A DNA stretch of 64,000 nt from an uncultured Myxococcales bacterium (GTDB lineage: Bacteria > Myxococcota_A > Polyangia > Polyangiales > Polyangiaceae): NCBI GenBank assembly GCA_937949945.1, contig CALFEQ010000089.1:1-64000 (forward strand). The letters run 5' to 3'. This document shows positions 34,162-43,464 of this stretch, piece by piece. Made by a program: the position numbers and the translations under genes. The notes below the pieces were generated by a model. That model worked only from the letters and a program-made list of their open reading frames with translations, searched no databases and was not told the origin of the DNA. Positions within the stretch are counted from its first letter, which is position 1. Each line of letters begins with the position of its first letter.

Positions 34162-35577
34162 ATGAAGTACCGCCTGGTCCATCTCCTCTCGACGGCTCTT
34201 GGCGCGATCGTCCTCGCGACCTCGGCGTGTGGAAGCGAGGCCCCGAGCAGCTCGTTCGTGGAGGGAAGGGATCCGACGAACCCGGACACGACACAGCCTG
34301 GCTCGTTTCCGCCCGCGAACCGCGGTGGCTGCAAGAACCTCGAATGCAAGCAGGTCGACTGCGGGCCCGGCGCGGTCACGAGCGTGAGCGGTGTCGTCAC
34401 GGCGCCGAACGGCACGCTGCCGCTCTACAACGTCATCGTCTACATCCCCAACGCGCCGCTCGAGCCGCTCGCCGACGGCGCGTCGTGTGACCGATGCGGG
34501 AGCGTCTCGGGCGAGCCGCTCGTCTCGACCATCACCGACGTCGAAGGAAAGTTCAGGCTCGAGAACGTCCCCGCCGGCGACGACATCCCGCTCGTCATCC
34601 AGATCGGCAAGTGGCGCAGGCAGGTCACGCTGCCTCGCGTCGAAGAGTGCGTCGACAACCCGATCACCGACCCGAACCTCACGCGTCTGCCGCGCAACCG
34701 GACCGAGGGTGACATCCCGCGCATCGCGGTCACGACGGGCCGTTGCGATCAGCTCGCTTGCCTCCTGCCCAAGCTCGGGCTCGACGCCTCCGAGTTCACT
34801 CCGAGCGACCAGGACGGTCGCTTGCACCTCTACCGAGGCGCCGCGCACCCCGCGGGCGCGCCGATCCCCGCGCCCGCCCCCGCCGGGACGCGCGACGCGG
34901 AGCAGCTCTGGAGCGACACCGCCTCGCTCATGCGTTACGACATGGTGCTCCTCTCCTGCGAGTGCGACGAGCACGAGGAGACGAAGCCTCCGGCGGCGAA
35001 GGAAGCGCTCTACGAGTACGCGGCGCGAGGCGGTCGCGTCTTCGCCTCGCACTTCCACTACACGTGGGCGGAGACGGGCCCGCTGGCGACGACCGCCGAG
35101 TGGATGGGCAGCCCGACCAACCCCGAGAACCAGCCCGGCCCGTACTTCGTCGACACCTCGTTCGCGAAGGGAGAGGCGTTCGCCCAGTGGCTCGTCAACG
35201 TGGGCGCCTCGTCCAAGCTCGGCGAGATCCCGATCAGCCAGCCGCGCGAGAACGTCGGCGCCGTGGTCGCGCCCACGCAGCGCTGGGTCTACCGAAAGAC
35301 GCCGAACCCGGCGATCCCGGAGGCGACGAAGTACCTGACCGTGAACACGCCCGTCGGCGAGCCCATCGCCGAGCAGTGCGGGAAGTTCGTCTTCGCCGAC
35401 ATGCACCTCTACGGCGGCGACGTGCAGGATCCCGCCACGGCCTTGCCGGACGACGCCTTCCCCACGAGCTGCAGCACGACGCTGACGCCGGAGGAGAAGG
35501 CGCTCGTCTTCCTGTTCTTCGAGCTCTCCTCGTGCGTGCAGGACGACACGAAGCCGCCTGCGCCGCCGGTGAAGTGA
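34162..35577 (+). CDS. Lipoprotein with carboxypeptidase-regulatory-like domain
   Basis: 471 residues. The signal peptide ends in the lipobox LATSAC. Residues about 70-165 form a carboxypeptidase-regulatory-like (peptidase-associated Ig-like) fold: VSGVVTAPNGTLPLYNVIVYIPN and VSTITDVEGKFRLENVPAGDDIPLVIQIG. The C-terminal 280 residues contain ASHFHYTWAETGP, QPGPYFVDTSF and FVFADMHLYGGDV, a region that recurs in myxobacterial surface proteins but lacks a named function. Cys pairs occur at both ends. It converges with the FGE-fold lipoprotein gene across a strong terminator. Confidence 0.8.
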   Translation: MKYRLVHLLSTALGAIVLATSACGSEAPSSSFVEGRDPTNPDTTQPGSFPPANRGGCKNLECKQVDCGPGAVTSVSGVVTAPNGTLPLYNVIVYIPNAPLEPLADGASCDRCGSVSGEPLVSTITDVEGKFRLENVPAGDDIPLVIQIGKWRRQVTLPRVEECVDNPITDPNLTRLPRNRTEGDIPRIAVTTGRCDQLACLLPKLGLDASEFTPSDQDGRLHLYRGAAHPAGAPIPAPAPAGTRDAEQLWSDTASLMRYDMVLLSCECDEHEETKPPAAKEALYEYAARGGRVFASHFHYTWAETGPLATTAEWMGSPTNPENQPGPYFVDTSFAKGEAFAQWLVNVGASSKLGEIPISQPRENVGAVVAPTQRWVYRKTPNPAIPEATKYLTVNTPVGEPIAEQCGKFVFADMHLYGGDVQDPATALPDDAFPTSCSTTLTPEEKALVFLFFELSSCVQDDTKPPAPPVK

Positions 35578-35601
35578 CCGCGCCCTGCTGCTGGGCGCGG
35601 T
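35577..35601. terminator. Bidirectional terminator between convergent genes
   Basis: ACCGCGCCC (35577-35585) pairs perfectly with GGGCGCGGT (35593-35601) around a 7-nt loop, starting at the last base of one stop codon and ending 13 nt before the other. Confidence 0.75.
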
Positions 35602-35614
35602 CCGCCCTGCGCCG

Positions 35615-37372
35615 TCAGTTGTCGTAGGCGCAGCGGAAGCCGATGGCGTAGTAGCCGTTCGGCTCGCCGGGCCACGACGTCTGCCAGTTCTGATCTTTGA
35701 CGGCGTTGCGGGAGTCGTCGTGCCCCTCCCAGGAGTACGTCCAGATGAAGCGGTACGCGGCGTCGTTCGTCCACTCGAGGAGGTTGCCCGCAATGTCCTG
35801 CGCTCCCACGGAATTCGCGCCCGAGGGGAAGCGGCCCGGAGGGGCGACGAAGACGGCGATGTCGGCGACGTAGGGGGCGCCGTTCTTGTCGAGGCGCGTG
35901 CGACGGTTCGGCTTGAACGGGAAGTTGTAGTTGAACAGGTGCGAGAGCCGGCTGTTGTCGAAACTGTTGCCCCAAGGATAGGCCGTGGCGGTGACGTTCT
36001 TGTACGCGGCCCGGATCTCGGCGGTCGTCGGCAGGCGGCCGCCCTCGTACGCGCAGAAGGCGCGCGCGAGGTGCCAGCCGACGCAGTTGAGCGCCTTCAC
36101 GTCGAGCTCGTCCTTCGTGTAGTCGCTCGGCGTCTCGCCCGGGTTGTTCGTCCAGTACGTGTGGCCGCCCGACCAATCCGCGTCGCACGAGCGCTTCGAC
36201 TGCGCGCCGTCTGCGTCGTTCGGCGCGCCGGTCCAGTATGCGCCGAGCTGGATGTCGGCCTCCTGGATGCTGTTGGGGACGAGCGCGTTCCAGCCGTCCG
36301 GCCAACCCGGGACGTTGGCCTTCGCCCAGTCACGGATCTTGCCCTGCTGCTGCAGGACGAACTGACGCATGCGTCCTGCCGTGACCTGGTACTTGTCCAT
36401 CCGCTTGCCGGCATGGCCTGGGATCGGGACGCGCACGCAGCAGCTCTCGTGAGTGGCGGCGGGCTCGTTGTTCACGACCTCGCCCGGGCCGCAGGTCCGG
36501 CCGCCGAGCTTCTGCGTGCACGTACGCCCGACCGCGCACCGCCCGCGATCGTCGCAGCCCAGTGACTCGCAGTCCGAGTGCGTCTTGCACATCTGATCGG
36601 CGGCGCAGCGCTTCGCGTTCGTCGGCGCTCCGCCTCCGCAGTCGACGTCCGTCTCCGTGCCGTTCTTGATGCCGTCGTTCGGGCTCGGCGGATCGCACGT
36701 GTGCGTGGTCGGGTTGCACCGGACCGCGTCGCAGTCGCTCGTCTCGACGCATGCCTGACCGACGGCGCACCGCTTCGCCGAGCCCGGCCCTCCGCAGTCG
36801 ACGTCGGTCTCGCCGAGGTTCTTGATGCCGTCGTCGTGCGAAGCCGGCAGGCACTTGCCGCTCCCGTCTACGTCGCACTTGAGGGCGTCGCAGTCGGCGT
36901 CGGAGAGGCAGCCCTGGCCCTCGCCGCAGCGAGGCGTCGACTCCGTCGGGCCTCCGCAGTCGACGCCGGTCTCGTCGCCGTTCTTCACGCCGTCGTTCGG
37001 GCTCGGAGGCTGGCAGATCTCGTCCTTGCAGACGCCGCTCTTGCAGTCCTCGCCGACGAGGCAGTGCTTTCCGTCGTCGCACGCGGGCGCCGACTCGCCA
37101 CCGCAATCGACGTCGGTCTCGTCGTGATTCTGCTCGTTGTCGGCGGCAAAGGCGATCCGGCAGACGCCCCTGCGGCACACGCCGGTCACGCAGTCGGGCG
37201 CGCCCTCGCACGCCTGTCCGACCGCGCAGGGGTTGGTCTCGCGCCCGCAGCGCCTCGGTGTGGCATCGTCCGATTGGTCGGGGTCCGGCTGGCCCTCGGG
37301 ATCCGTGCTCGTGCACGCAGCGGTGAGTGCGACGGCGGCAGCGAGCAGTGCAGCGGCACGAGGAAAATGCAT
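35615..37372 (-). CDS. Lipoprotein with DVDCGG repeats and an FGE-sulfatase fold
   Basis: 585 residues. Lipobox: ALTAAC. Residues about 35-290 hold five Cys-rich repeats of the form NDGIKNGTETDVDCGG, each followed by a further four-Cys unit. Such repeats are a known surface-protein feature of myxobacteria, presumed to be disulfide-bonded stalks. Residues about 310-585 are a formylglycine-generating-enzyme (FGE/SUMF1) fold: KYQVTAGRMRQFV, YAYEGGRLPTTAE-like text, AYPWGN, AGNLLEWTND and the terminal GFRCAYDN. The paired active-site Cys of true FGE is absent, so it is probably a binding module, not a sulfatase-activating enzyme. Confidence 0.85.
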   Translation of the reverse strand: MHFPRAAALLAAAVALTAACTSTDPEGQPDPDQSDDATPRRCGRETNPCAVGQACEGAPDCVTGVCRRGVCRIAFAADNEQNHDETDVDCGGESAPACDDGKHCLVGEDCKSGVCKDEICQPPSPNDGVKNGDETGVDCGGPTESTPRCGEGQGCLSDADCDALKCDVDGSGKCLPASHDDGIKNLGETDVDCGGPGSAKRCAVGQACVETSDCDAVRCNPTTHTCDPPSPNDGIKNGTETDVDCGGGAPTNAKRCAADQMCKTHSDCESLGCDDRGRCAVGRTCTQKLGGRTCGPGEVVNNEPAATHESCCVRVPIPGHAGKRMDKYQVTAGRMRQFVLQQQGKIRDWAKANVPGWPDGWNALVPNSIQEADIQLGAYWTGAPNDADGAQSKRSCDADWSGGHTYWTNNPGETPSDYTKDELDVKALNCVGWHLARAFCAYEGGRLPTTAEIRAAYKNVTATAYPWGNSFDNSRLSHLFNYNFPFKPNRRTRLDKNGAPYVADIAVFVAPPGRFPSGANSVGAQDIAGNLLEWTNDAAYRFIWTYSWEGHDDSRNAVKDQNWQTSWPGEPNGYYAIGFRCAYDN

Positions 37373-37504
37373 CCTGCCTGTAAGTTAGCTCAATCCTCTG
37401 CGCACGCCCGTCCATTCTCGTGTGGATCCGCGTAGATCCACGCGTCGTCGCGAGAGGAAGCGCGCTCGGATCGATGGCGATCCACGCTCCGTCCGACAGG
37501 TAAC

Positions 37505-39283
37505 TCAGTCCGCCTGCTCCACCTCGCGCTCGAGCACGTCGAGCGGCAGCGGTCCGGAGCGGAGGACGGCGTCGTGGAACGCCTTGAGATCGAAGCGTGC
37601 TCCGAGGGCGGCGGCGCGCTTCTTCCGCAGCTCTTTGATGCGAAGCTCGCCGATCTTGTACGCGAGCGCCTGGCCGGGCCACGCGATGTACCGGTCGACC
37701 TCGTTGACGATGTCGAGCTCCGACTTCGGGACGTTCTCCATGAAGAAGTCGATGGCCCGCTGCCGGTCCCACTTCAGGTGGTGGATGCCCGTGTCGACGA
37801 CGAGACGGACCGCGCGCCACATCTCGTACGTGAGCTGTCCGAGCTTCGCGTACGGATCGTCGTAGACGCCCATCTCCTCGCCGAGGCTCTCGGCGTAGAG
37901 GGCCCAGCCCTCGACGAACGCATCGTAGGACGTGTGCCGCCGGAACATCGGGAGGTTCTCCTGCTCCATCGCGAGCGCGATCTGCAGGTGGTGTCCGGGC
38001 ACGGCCTCGTGGAGCGTGAGCGCGACCATCTCCCATTTCGGACGTGCCTCCGGCTTGTACAGGTTCACGAAGTACGTGCCGGCGCGAGAGCCGTCGGCGG
38101 CGGGCGGGCGGTAGTACGCCGTCGTCGTGTCCGGCGCGACGTGGTCCGGGATTGGCGCGACGCCGTACGGCGTGCGCGGCAGACGGCGGAAGACCTTCAC
38201 GAGGAGCGGATCGATGCGCTTCGCGAGGTCGCGATACGCGGTGAGCAGCTCCTCGCCGCTCGCGTAGAAGAAGCGCGACTCGCTGCGGAGCGCCTCGAAC
38301 AGTTGCTGCAGCGTCCCCTTGAAGCCGGCGCGCGCCTTGGTCGCTTCCATCTCGCCGCGGATGCGCGCGACCTCGCGCAGGCCGATCGCGTGCACCTCGT
38401 CGGGAGTGAGCTTCGTCGTCGTGTGCGCGCGGACGAGGTACGCGTAGAGCTCGCGTCCGTTCGGGAGCTGCCACGCGCCGACGTCGTCCTTGCACGCCGG
38501 GAGGTACGTGCCGTTCCAGAAGTCGCGCAGCTTCACGAACGAAGGGACGACGTGCTCCGCGATCGCGCGCTTCGCGATGCTCGCGAGCCGTTCTCGCTCG
38601 GCGGGCGGCAACGGCGAGTGCGTCTTCTGGTACGGCGCGAAGAACGGGCTCTTCGTCGGATCGTCGACGATCTGCTTCTCGATCTGCGCCGACACGCGGC
38701 TCATCACGATCTTCGGATGCGTGATGCCCGTGCGCACGCCCTCGGCGAGCAGCTCGATCGTTTGGTCCATGTACCGCGGGAACGCCATCAGACGCGCGTT
38801 CCACTGCTCGTAGTGCTCACGCGTCGTGAACGGCAGCGCGTCCGCCACCTCGTCGGCCGTCTGGATGCCGCCGCGCTGGTTGATCGGCAAGAGGTACAGA
38901 CGGAACGGGTGGCCCTCGACGGCGAGCTCGTACTTGTAGCGGAACAGGTCGTAGCTGAGCGCGTCCTCCTTCGAGAGCTCCGCGCGTGGGATGGTCGCGA
39001 GCTTCGCGAGCACCTCGCGGTCGTGGTCGTGCCGGCGCGCGTGGGCGGCGAGGCTCACGTCGTCCCAGCTGTCCGCGAAGCGCATGTCGCCGAGCTCCGA
39101 CGCCCATACGGGGAACTCGCGCATGTCGTGCTCCCACTCCTCGGCGAAGAGGGCGTGGAGCCGCCGCGTCGCGTCGTCGACGGACGCGGCGGTCGCGGCC
39201 CCGCGCCCCGTCCCGCACCCGGCGGCGGCGCAGGCGACGAAGGCGGCCATCGCGATGACCCTGACGAACGACGAGAAGCCCAT
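37505..39283 (-). CDS. DUF885-family lipoprotein, putative metallohydrolase
   Basis: 592 residues. The N-terminus is a signal peptide with lipobox AAAGC. The rest matches the DUF885 family: ELSKEDALSYDLFRYKYE, the metal-binding segment LTLHEAVPGHHLQ, and EGWALYAESLGEEMG. HEAVPGHH is a HExxxxHH-type pattern that, with a downstream Glu, suggests a zinc hydrolase or peptidase. Length is typical of this family. It is transcribed in the same direction as the FGE-fold gene but separated by 132 bp, so it may have its own promoter. Confidence 0.87.
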   Translation of the reverse strand: MGFSSFVRVIAMAAFVACAAAGCGTGRGAATAASVDDATRRLHALFAEEWEHDMREFPVWASELGDMRFADSWDDVSLAAHARRHDHDREVLAKLATIPRAELSKEDALSYDLFRYKYELAVEGHPFRLYLLPINQRGGIQTADEVADALPFTTREHYEQWNARLMAFPRYMDQTIELLAEGVRTGITHPKIVMSRVSAQIEKQIVDDPTKSPFFAPYQKTHSPLPPAERERLASIAKRAIAEHVVPSFVKLRDFWNGTYLPACKDDVGAWQLPNGRELYAYLVRAHTTTKLTPDEVHAIGLREVARIRGEMEATKARAGFKGTLQQLFEALRSESRFFYASGEELLTAYRDLAKRIDPLLVKVFRRLPRTPYGVAPIPDHVAPDTTTAYYRPPAADGSRAGTYFVNLYKPEARPKWEMVALTLHEAVPGHHLQIALAMEQENLPMFRRHTSYDAFVEGWALYAESLGEEMGVYDDPYAKLGQLTYEMWRAVRLVVDTGIHHLKWDRQRAIDFFMENVPKSELDIVNEVDRYIAWPGQALAYKIGELRIKELRKKRAAALGARFDLKAFHDAVLRSGPLPLDVLEREVEQAD

Positions 39284-39404
39284 TTTTCCGGGGCGCAGGA
39301 TGCCCCGGAACCATGCTGGCCGAAAGGGAAGAAGGTGCTAAAGCTGGGCCGCTCCGGCCGCGGGCGATGGGGCCGAGCCGCCGGAGCAGCAAGGGGATCT
39401 CCAG

Positions 39405-40475
39405 ATGTCCGACGTACTCGCTTCTCCCCGCTTCCTCGTCATGGGCTGCGGCGCCATCGGCGGCATCGTCACGGCTGCGCTCGCGGAGACCGGGCAGGAC
39501 GTGACGGCGGTGACGACGAACCCGACCATCCATGCGGCGGTGACGGAGCGCGGGCTCAAGGTCGTCGGCGAGGGCGCTCCCCGCGTCGTCCGCGCGAACG
39601 TCTCGCTCGGCGTCCCGACGAACGGAGAGAAGTTCGACTACGTCCTGCTCGCGACGCAGCCTCCGCAGGTCGAGGAAGCGGCGCGCTCCGCGCTCCCCGC
39701 GCTCGCGGACGACGGCGTCATGGTCTGCCTCCAGAACGGCCTCTGCGAGCAGCGGGTCGCCAAGATCGCGGGAGAGGACCGCGTCCTCGGCGCCGTCGTC
39801 GGCTGGGGCGCGACGATGCCGGAGCCTGGGCTCTACGAGAAGACGGCCTCCGGCGGCTTCACGATCGGGTATCCGAGCGGCGACCCGCTCGGCCCGGAGA
39901 CGGACGACCTCATCAGTGCGCTCGAGGCGGTCGGCCCGGTCGAGACGACGCAGAACCTCCGCGGCAAGCGGTGGAGCAAGCTCGCGATCAACTGCGCGAT
40001 CTCCTCGCTCGGCACGATCGGCGGTGACCGGCTCGGGGCGCTGCTCCAGCATCGGTTCGTCCGGCGGCTCGCGCTCGAGGTCATGACCGAGGTCGTCATG
40101 GTCGCGCGCAAGGAAGGCGTCCGGCTCGAGAAGGTCTCGGGCACGCTCGACCTCTCGTGGATCGCCCTGACCGAGGAAGAGATGCGCTCCGCCGGCTCGC
40201 CGAGCCTCGTCGCCAAGCACGGCCTCTTGCTCGCCGTCGGCTTCCGGTTCCGCAGAATGAAGAGCTCGATGCTGTCCGCGATCGAGCGCGGCCGTACGCC
40301 TGCGGTCGACTTCCTCAACGGAGAGGTCGTGGATCGGGCTCGGCAGCACGGTCTCCGGGTCCCCGTGAACGCCTACGTGCGTGATACGGTTTGGGCGATC
40401 GCGAAGGGAAAGAAGCGGCCCGGACTGGATCTGCTTCGCGAGGTGTACGAGGCCACCGGGCCGCACGGTTCGTGA
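39405..40475 (+). CDS. panE: 2-dehydropantoate 2-reductase (ketopantoate reductase) family
   Basis: 356 residues, with AAGGGGA upstream. An N-terminal Rossmann domain has VMGCGAIGGIVTAAL (GxGxxG) and LATQPPQVEEA; the C-terminal domain has RGKRWSKLAINC with the catalytic Lys, and SMLSAIERGRTPAVDFLNGEVV, the family signature near the end. The enzyme reduces ketopantoate with NADPH for pantothenate and CoA synthesis. Many family members are paralogues with other substrates, so the exact reaction is inferred. A small zinc-ribbon gene follows at 4 nt. Confidence 0.85.
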   Translation: MSDVLASPRFLVMGCGAIGGIVTAALAETGQDVTAVTTNPTIHAAVTERGLKVVGEGAPRVVRANVSLGVPTNGEKFDYVLLATQPPQVEEAARSALPALADDGVMVCLQNGLCEQRVAKIAGEDRVLGAVVGWGATMPEPGLYEKTASGGFTIGYPSGDPLGPETDDLISALEAVGPVETTQNLRGKRWSKLAINCAISSLGTIGGDRLGALLQHRFVRRLALEVMTEVVMVARKEGVRLEKVSGTLDLSWIALTEEEMRSAGSPSLVAKHGLLLAVGFRFRRMKSSMLSAIERGRTPAVDFLNGEVVDRARQHGLRVPVNAYVRDTVWAIAKGKKRPGLDLLREVYEATGPHGS

Positions 40476-40479
40476 GCCC

Positions 40480-40710
40480 ATGCGCTGTGCTCTCTGCAGG
40501 TCCGAGATGGTCTGGGTGCACGGCCATGCCCAGTGCGCCCGAAGCGGCTGTCCGATGTACGGCGTGAACCAAGCCGAGTGCTGCACCGGCGAGACGGCGG
40601 AGACCGGTCCGCTCACGGCGGAGGTCGCGGCCGTCAACCCGCCGCCCGTCGGCGATGCCGGAAGAAGCCCGAGCGCGCCGCGCGAGCCGAAGAAGGACGA
40701 AAGCGGCTGA
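40480..40710 (+). CDS. Small Cys-rich zinc-ribbon-like protein
   Basis: 76 residues from the ATG at 40480, 4 nt after the preceding stop codon. Residues 3-34 contain CALC, ARSGCPMYG and ECC, seven Cys in a spacing that resembles a zinc ribbon. The remaining part is Pro/Ala/Glu-rich. The family is not recognised. The tight spacing implies translational coupling with the reductase gene. Confidence 0.6.
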   Translation: MRCALCRSEMVWVHGHAQCARSGCPMYGVNQAECCTGETAETGPLTAEVAAVNPPPVGDAGRSPSAPREPKKDESG

Positions 40711-40809
40711 GCCTTCGATCCTGCCGGCGCGCTAGATCCACGTCGTGATCCACGAACCTCCATCGCACGCGAGGCGAGCTCGCGGAGCGTCCGAGGGCGA
40801 CGCTTCGCC

Positions 40810-42126
40810 ATGACCGTCTGGACCGAGCTCTTCGTCATCGTCGCTCTGGCGATCGCGAACGGCCTGTTCGCGGCCGCGGAAATCGCGGTCATCTCGATAC
40901 GGAAGAGCCGACTCAAGGAGCTCGTGGCCGAAGGCAACGCGGCCGCCATCCGCGTCGATCGCCTCCGGCGTCAGCCCGAGCGCTTCCTCGCGACGGTCCA
41001 GATCGGAATCACCGTGATCGGCGCGACCGCGGCCGCCTTCGGCGGTGCGACGCTCGCGGCTCCGGCGAGCGCGCTGCTCCAGCGAGCCGGGCTCGGCCCG
41101 CGGGTCGCCTCGGAGGTGGCGCTCGCGTGCGTCGTCCTCTTTGTCTCGTACGTGTCGCTCGTGCTCGGCGAGCTCGTGCCGAAGTCGCTCGCGCTCCGCG
41201 GCGCGGAGCGGTACTCGATGCTCGTCTCGCGGCCGCTGCTCGCCCTCGCCACGATCGCACGACCCGTCGTGTGGTTCCTCACGGCGAGCTCGAACGTGAT
41301 CCTGAGGCTCTTCCGCGACCGGACGACGTTCACCGAGGCACGCCTCTCGCCGGCCGAGCTGCAGACGCTGGTCGAGGAGGCCGCGCAGGAGGGCGTGATC
41401 GCTCCGAGCGCCGGAGAGATCGCGTCGCGCGCCCTCGACTTCGGACGGCTCCGCGTGGCGCAGGTCATGGTGCCGCGCACGGAGGTTCGCCCGCTCGACG
41501 CGACGTTGACGGTCGACGCGGTGCGGGAGCGCTTCGTCGACGAGCTCGCCGAGCGGCAGCCGATCTACGAAGGTACCCAGGACGACATCACGGGTTACGT
41601 GACCCTTCGCGACGTCCTGCTCGCGCCCGGCGACCGTACCCTGAAGGAGCTCGCGCGCACGTCCGTGTTCGTGCCGGAGTCCGTGCCCGCCGTCGACGTG
41701 CTCCGCGAGATGCAGCGGCGCCAGGTGCAGCTCGCGATGGTCGTGGACGAGACCGGCTCCGTCGTCGGCGTCGTGACCCTCGAAGAGCTGGTCGAGGAGC
41801 TCGTGGGCGACATCCTCGCCGAGCACGAGAAGCCGGCAGCCGGCGTTCGGCGCGAGGCCGACGGCAGCGTCGTCCTCCCGGGGAGCACCCCGATCCACGA
41901 GGTGAATCGCATGCTCGACCTGGACCTCCCCGAGAGCGCCGCGTGGACGACGCTCGCGGGGCTCATCATCGCGGAGCTCGGGACCATCCCGGAGCCCGGC
42001 GCGAAGACGCGCGTCAACGACGTCGACCTGGAGGTCGTCGACGCCACGCGGAGGCGGATCCAGACCGTCCGCCTGCGCCTCGCGCACGCCGAGGCGACGC
42101 ACGAGGCGCTGCCCCAGCCGGCGTGA
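40810..42126 (+). CDS. CNNM/CorC-type transporter with CBS domains
   Basis: 438 residues. The N-terminal DUF21/CNNM membrane domain (about 1-190) has about four hydrophobic helices and the start IANGLFAAAEIAVISIRKSRLKEL. Two CBS domains follow (about 210-340, including VPRTEVRPLDATLTVDAVRERF), then a CorC/HlyC C-terminal domain (about 350-430, VEELVGDILAEHE and GSTPIHEVNRMLDL). The family is linked to magnesium and cobalt efflux or resistance; hemolysin III names are historical. No other magnesium-transport gene is nearby. A hairpin terminator follows. Confidence 0.92.
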   Translation: MTVWTELFVIVALAIANGLFAAAEIAVISIRKSRLKELVAEGNAAAIRVDRLRRQPERFLATVQIGITVIGATAAAFGGATLAAPASALLQRAGLGPRVASEVALACVVLFVSYVSLVLGELVPKSLALRGAERYSMLVSRPLLALATIARPVVWFLTASSNVILRLFRDRTTFTEARLSPAELQTLVEEAAQEGVIAPSAGEIASRALDFGRLRVAQVMVPRTEVRPLDATLTVDAVRERFVDELAERQPIYEGTQDDITGYVTLRDVLLAPGDRTLKELARTSVFVPESVPAVDVLREMQRRQVQLAMVVDETGSVVGVVTLEELVEELVGDILAEHEKPAAGVRREADGSVVLPGSTPIHEVNRMLDLDLPESAAWTTLAGLIIAELGTIPEPGAKTRVNDVDLEVVDATRRRIQTVRLRLAHAEATHEALPQPA

Positions 42127-42148
42127 CTCGGTCCATCTCCCGAGCCGA

Positions 42149-42168
42149 CCGTCGGCACCCGCCGACGG
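42149..42168 (+). terminator. Terminator candidate after the CBS-domain transporter gene
   Basis: CCGTCGGC (42149-42156) pairs perfectly with GCCGACGG (42161-42168) around an ACCC loop, 23 nt after the stop codon. Confidence 0.6.
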
Positions 42169-42206
42169 CCGCGTGACGTCGCGACGTGCTATGACCGAAG
42201 ATCCGC

Positions 42207-43451
42207 ATGCCTCGACGTCGCGTCCTGATCGGGTTCGGTTCGCTCGCGGTGGTCTCGCTCGTTCTGGGAGGCGTGGCGCGCCGCGAGCTGCGTGCGCGAG
42301 GGCTGTCGCTCGTCGATTTCGCGAACGAGCTGCGCCAGGGCGACGAGCTCCGCTTCGAGTGGCGCTCGATCGACGGCAAGCACTGGCAGATCGTCGCTCC
42401 GACCTCCGGCGAGGCCCCCGCCGTCGGCGACATCGATCTGTCGAAGCACCCAGGGTGCCCCGACGGGATGGTCCGTGTGACGGGAGCCTTCCGCTGGGAG
42501 GGCCGAGGCTCGGTGACCGGTGAGGTGGAGCGCATCCAGGACGCCGCGTGCGTCGACTGGATCAGCCGTGAGTTCCCCGCGCGGTGCCGCGTCTTCGATC
42601 GAGAGAAGCTCGCGAAGGACATCGAGCGGATCCCGACCCAGCCGATGGACTATTGCATCGACCGGTTCGAGTACCCGAACGTCGCCGGCGAGTACCCCGT
42701 CATCGTCGCGACGTATCGGGAGGCCGCGGCGCTCTGCAAGAAGGAGGGGAAGCGGCTCTGCACGGAGAACGAGTGGACCTTCGCCTGCGAAGGCGAGGAG
42801 GCTCGCCCGTACCCCTACGGCTGGGAGCGCGACGACACGGCGTGCGTCGTCGACCGCCCGTGGCGCGCGTTCACCGAGGGTGCGCTGCAGCCGCGCAACG
42901 GCGACCGGGCGCGACGCGAGCTCGATCGCTTGTGGCAGGGCGAGCCGTCGGGATCGCGGCCGGCATGCCGTAGCCCCTTCGGCGTCTACGACATGACCGG
43001 CAACGTCGACGAGTGGACGACCAGCGTGAACAAGACCGGCTACGTCTCGATCCTCAAGGGAGGCTACTGGGGACCGGTGCGCGCGCGCTGCCGGCCGTCG
43101 ACCCGCGCGCACGGCGAGGACTTCGTCGCCTACCAGCAGAGCTTCCGCTGCTGCGCCGACCCGAGCCCCACCGGCGAGGGAGAGGAGGAGGGAGAGGACG
43201 CCGGCGTTCGGGACGCGCCGGAGATCGCGCCGGCGGCCGAGGCGCTGGACGCCGACGCGTCGTCCGCCGTCGCGCAAGCGCCGGAAGTGAGCCTGCAGTC
43301 GCCGGAGGAGGACGACGACGAGCTCGAGGCGATCGCGCGCGAGCGTGCGTCGGGCTGCTCCGCCGCTCCCGGCGGCGCCGCGGGCGGAGGCTTCGGCATC
43401 GCGCTCGTCGCCGCGGCGCTGGCCGCCTCTCGGCGCGCGCGTCGTTCCTGA
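42207..43451 (+). CDS. FGE-sulfatase-fold protein with MYXO-CTERM-like tail
   Basis: 414 residues. An N-terminal hydrophobic segment (RVLIGFGSLAVVSLVLGGVA) after basic residues looks like a signal or anchor. Residues about 150-320 form an FGE-sulfatase (SUMF1) fold: DYCIDRFEYPN, GKRLCTENEWTFACEGE, GVYDMTGNVDEWT, GGYWGPVRARCRP and SFRCC. The active-site Cys pair of catalytic FGE is not complete. An acidic linker (about 325-380) precedes a tail reading SGCSAAPGG, a short hydrophobic helix and RRARRS. This GC + helix + arginine-cluster arrangement is that of MYXO-CTERM sorting signals, which are processed in myxobacteria for surface attachment. Confidence 0.85.
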   Translation: MPRRRVLIGFGSLAVVSLVLGGVARRELRARGLSLVDFANELRQGDELRFEWRSIDGKHWQIVAPTSGEAPAVGDIDLSKHPGCPDGMVRVTGAFRWEGRGSVTGEVERIQDAACVDWISREFPARCRVFDREKLAKDIERIPTQPMDYCIDRFEYPNVAGEYPVIVATYREAAALCKKEGKRLCTENEWTFACEGEEARPYPYGWERDDTACVVDRPWRAFTEGALQPRNGDRARRELDRLWQGEPSGSRPACRSPFGVYDMTGNVDEWTTSVNKTGYVSILKGGYWGPVRARCRPSTRAHGEDFVAYQQSFRCCADPSPTGEGEEEGEDAGVRDAPEIAPAAEALDADASSAVAQAPEVSLQSPEEDDDELEAIARERASGCSAAPGGAAGGGFGIALVAAALAASRRARRS

Positions 43452-43464
43452 TCGACCGTCGCGA

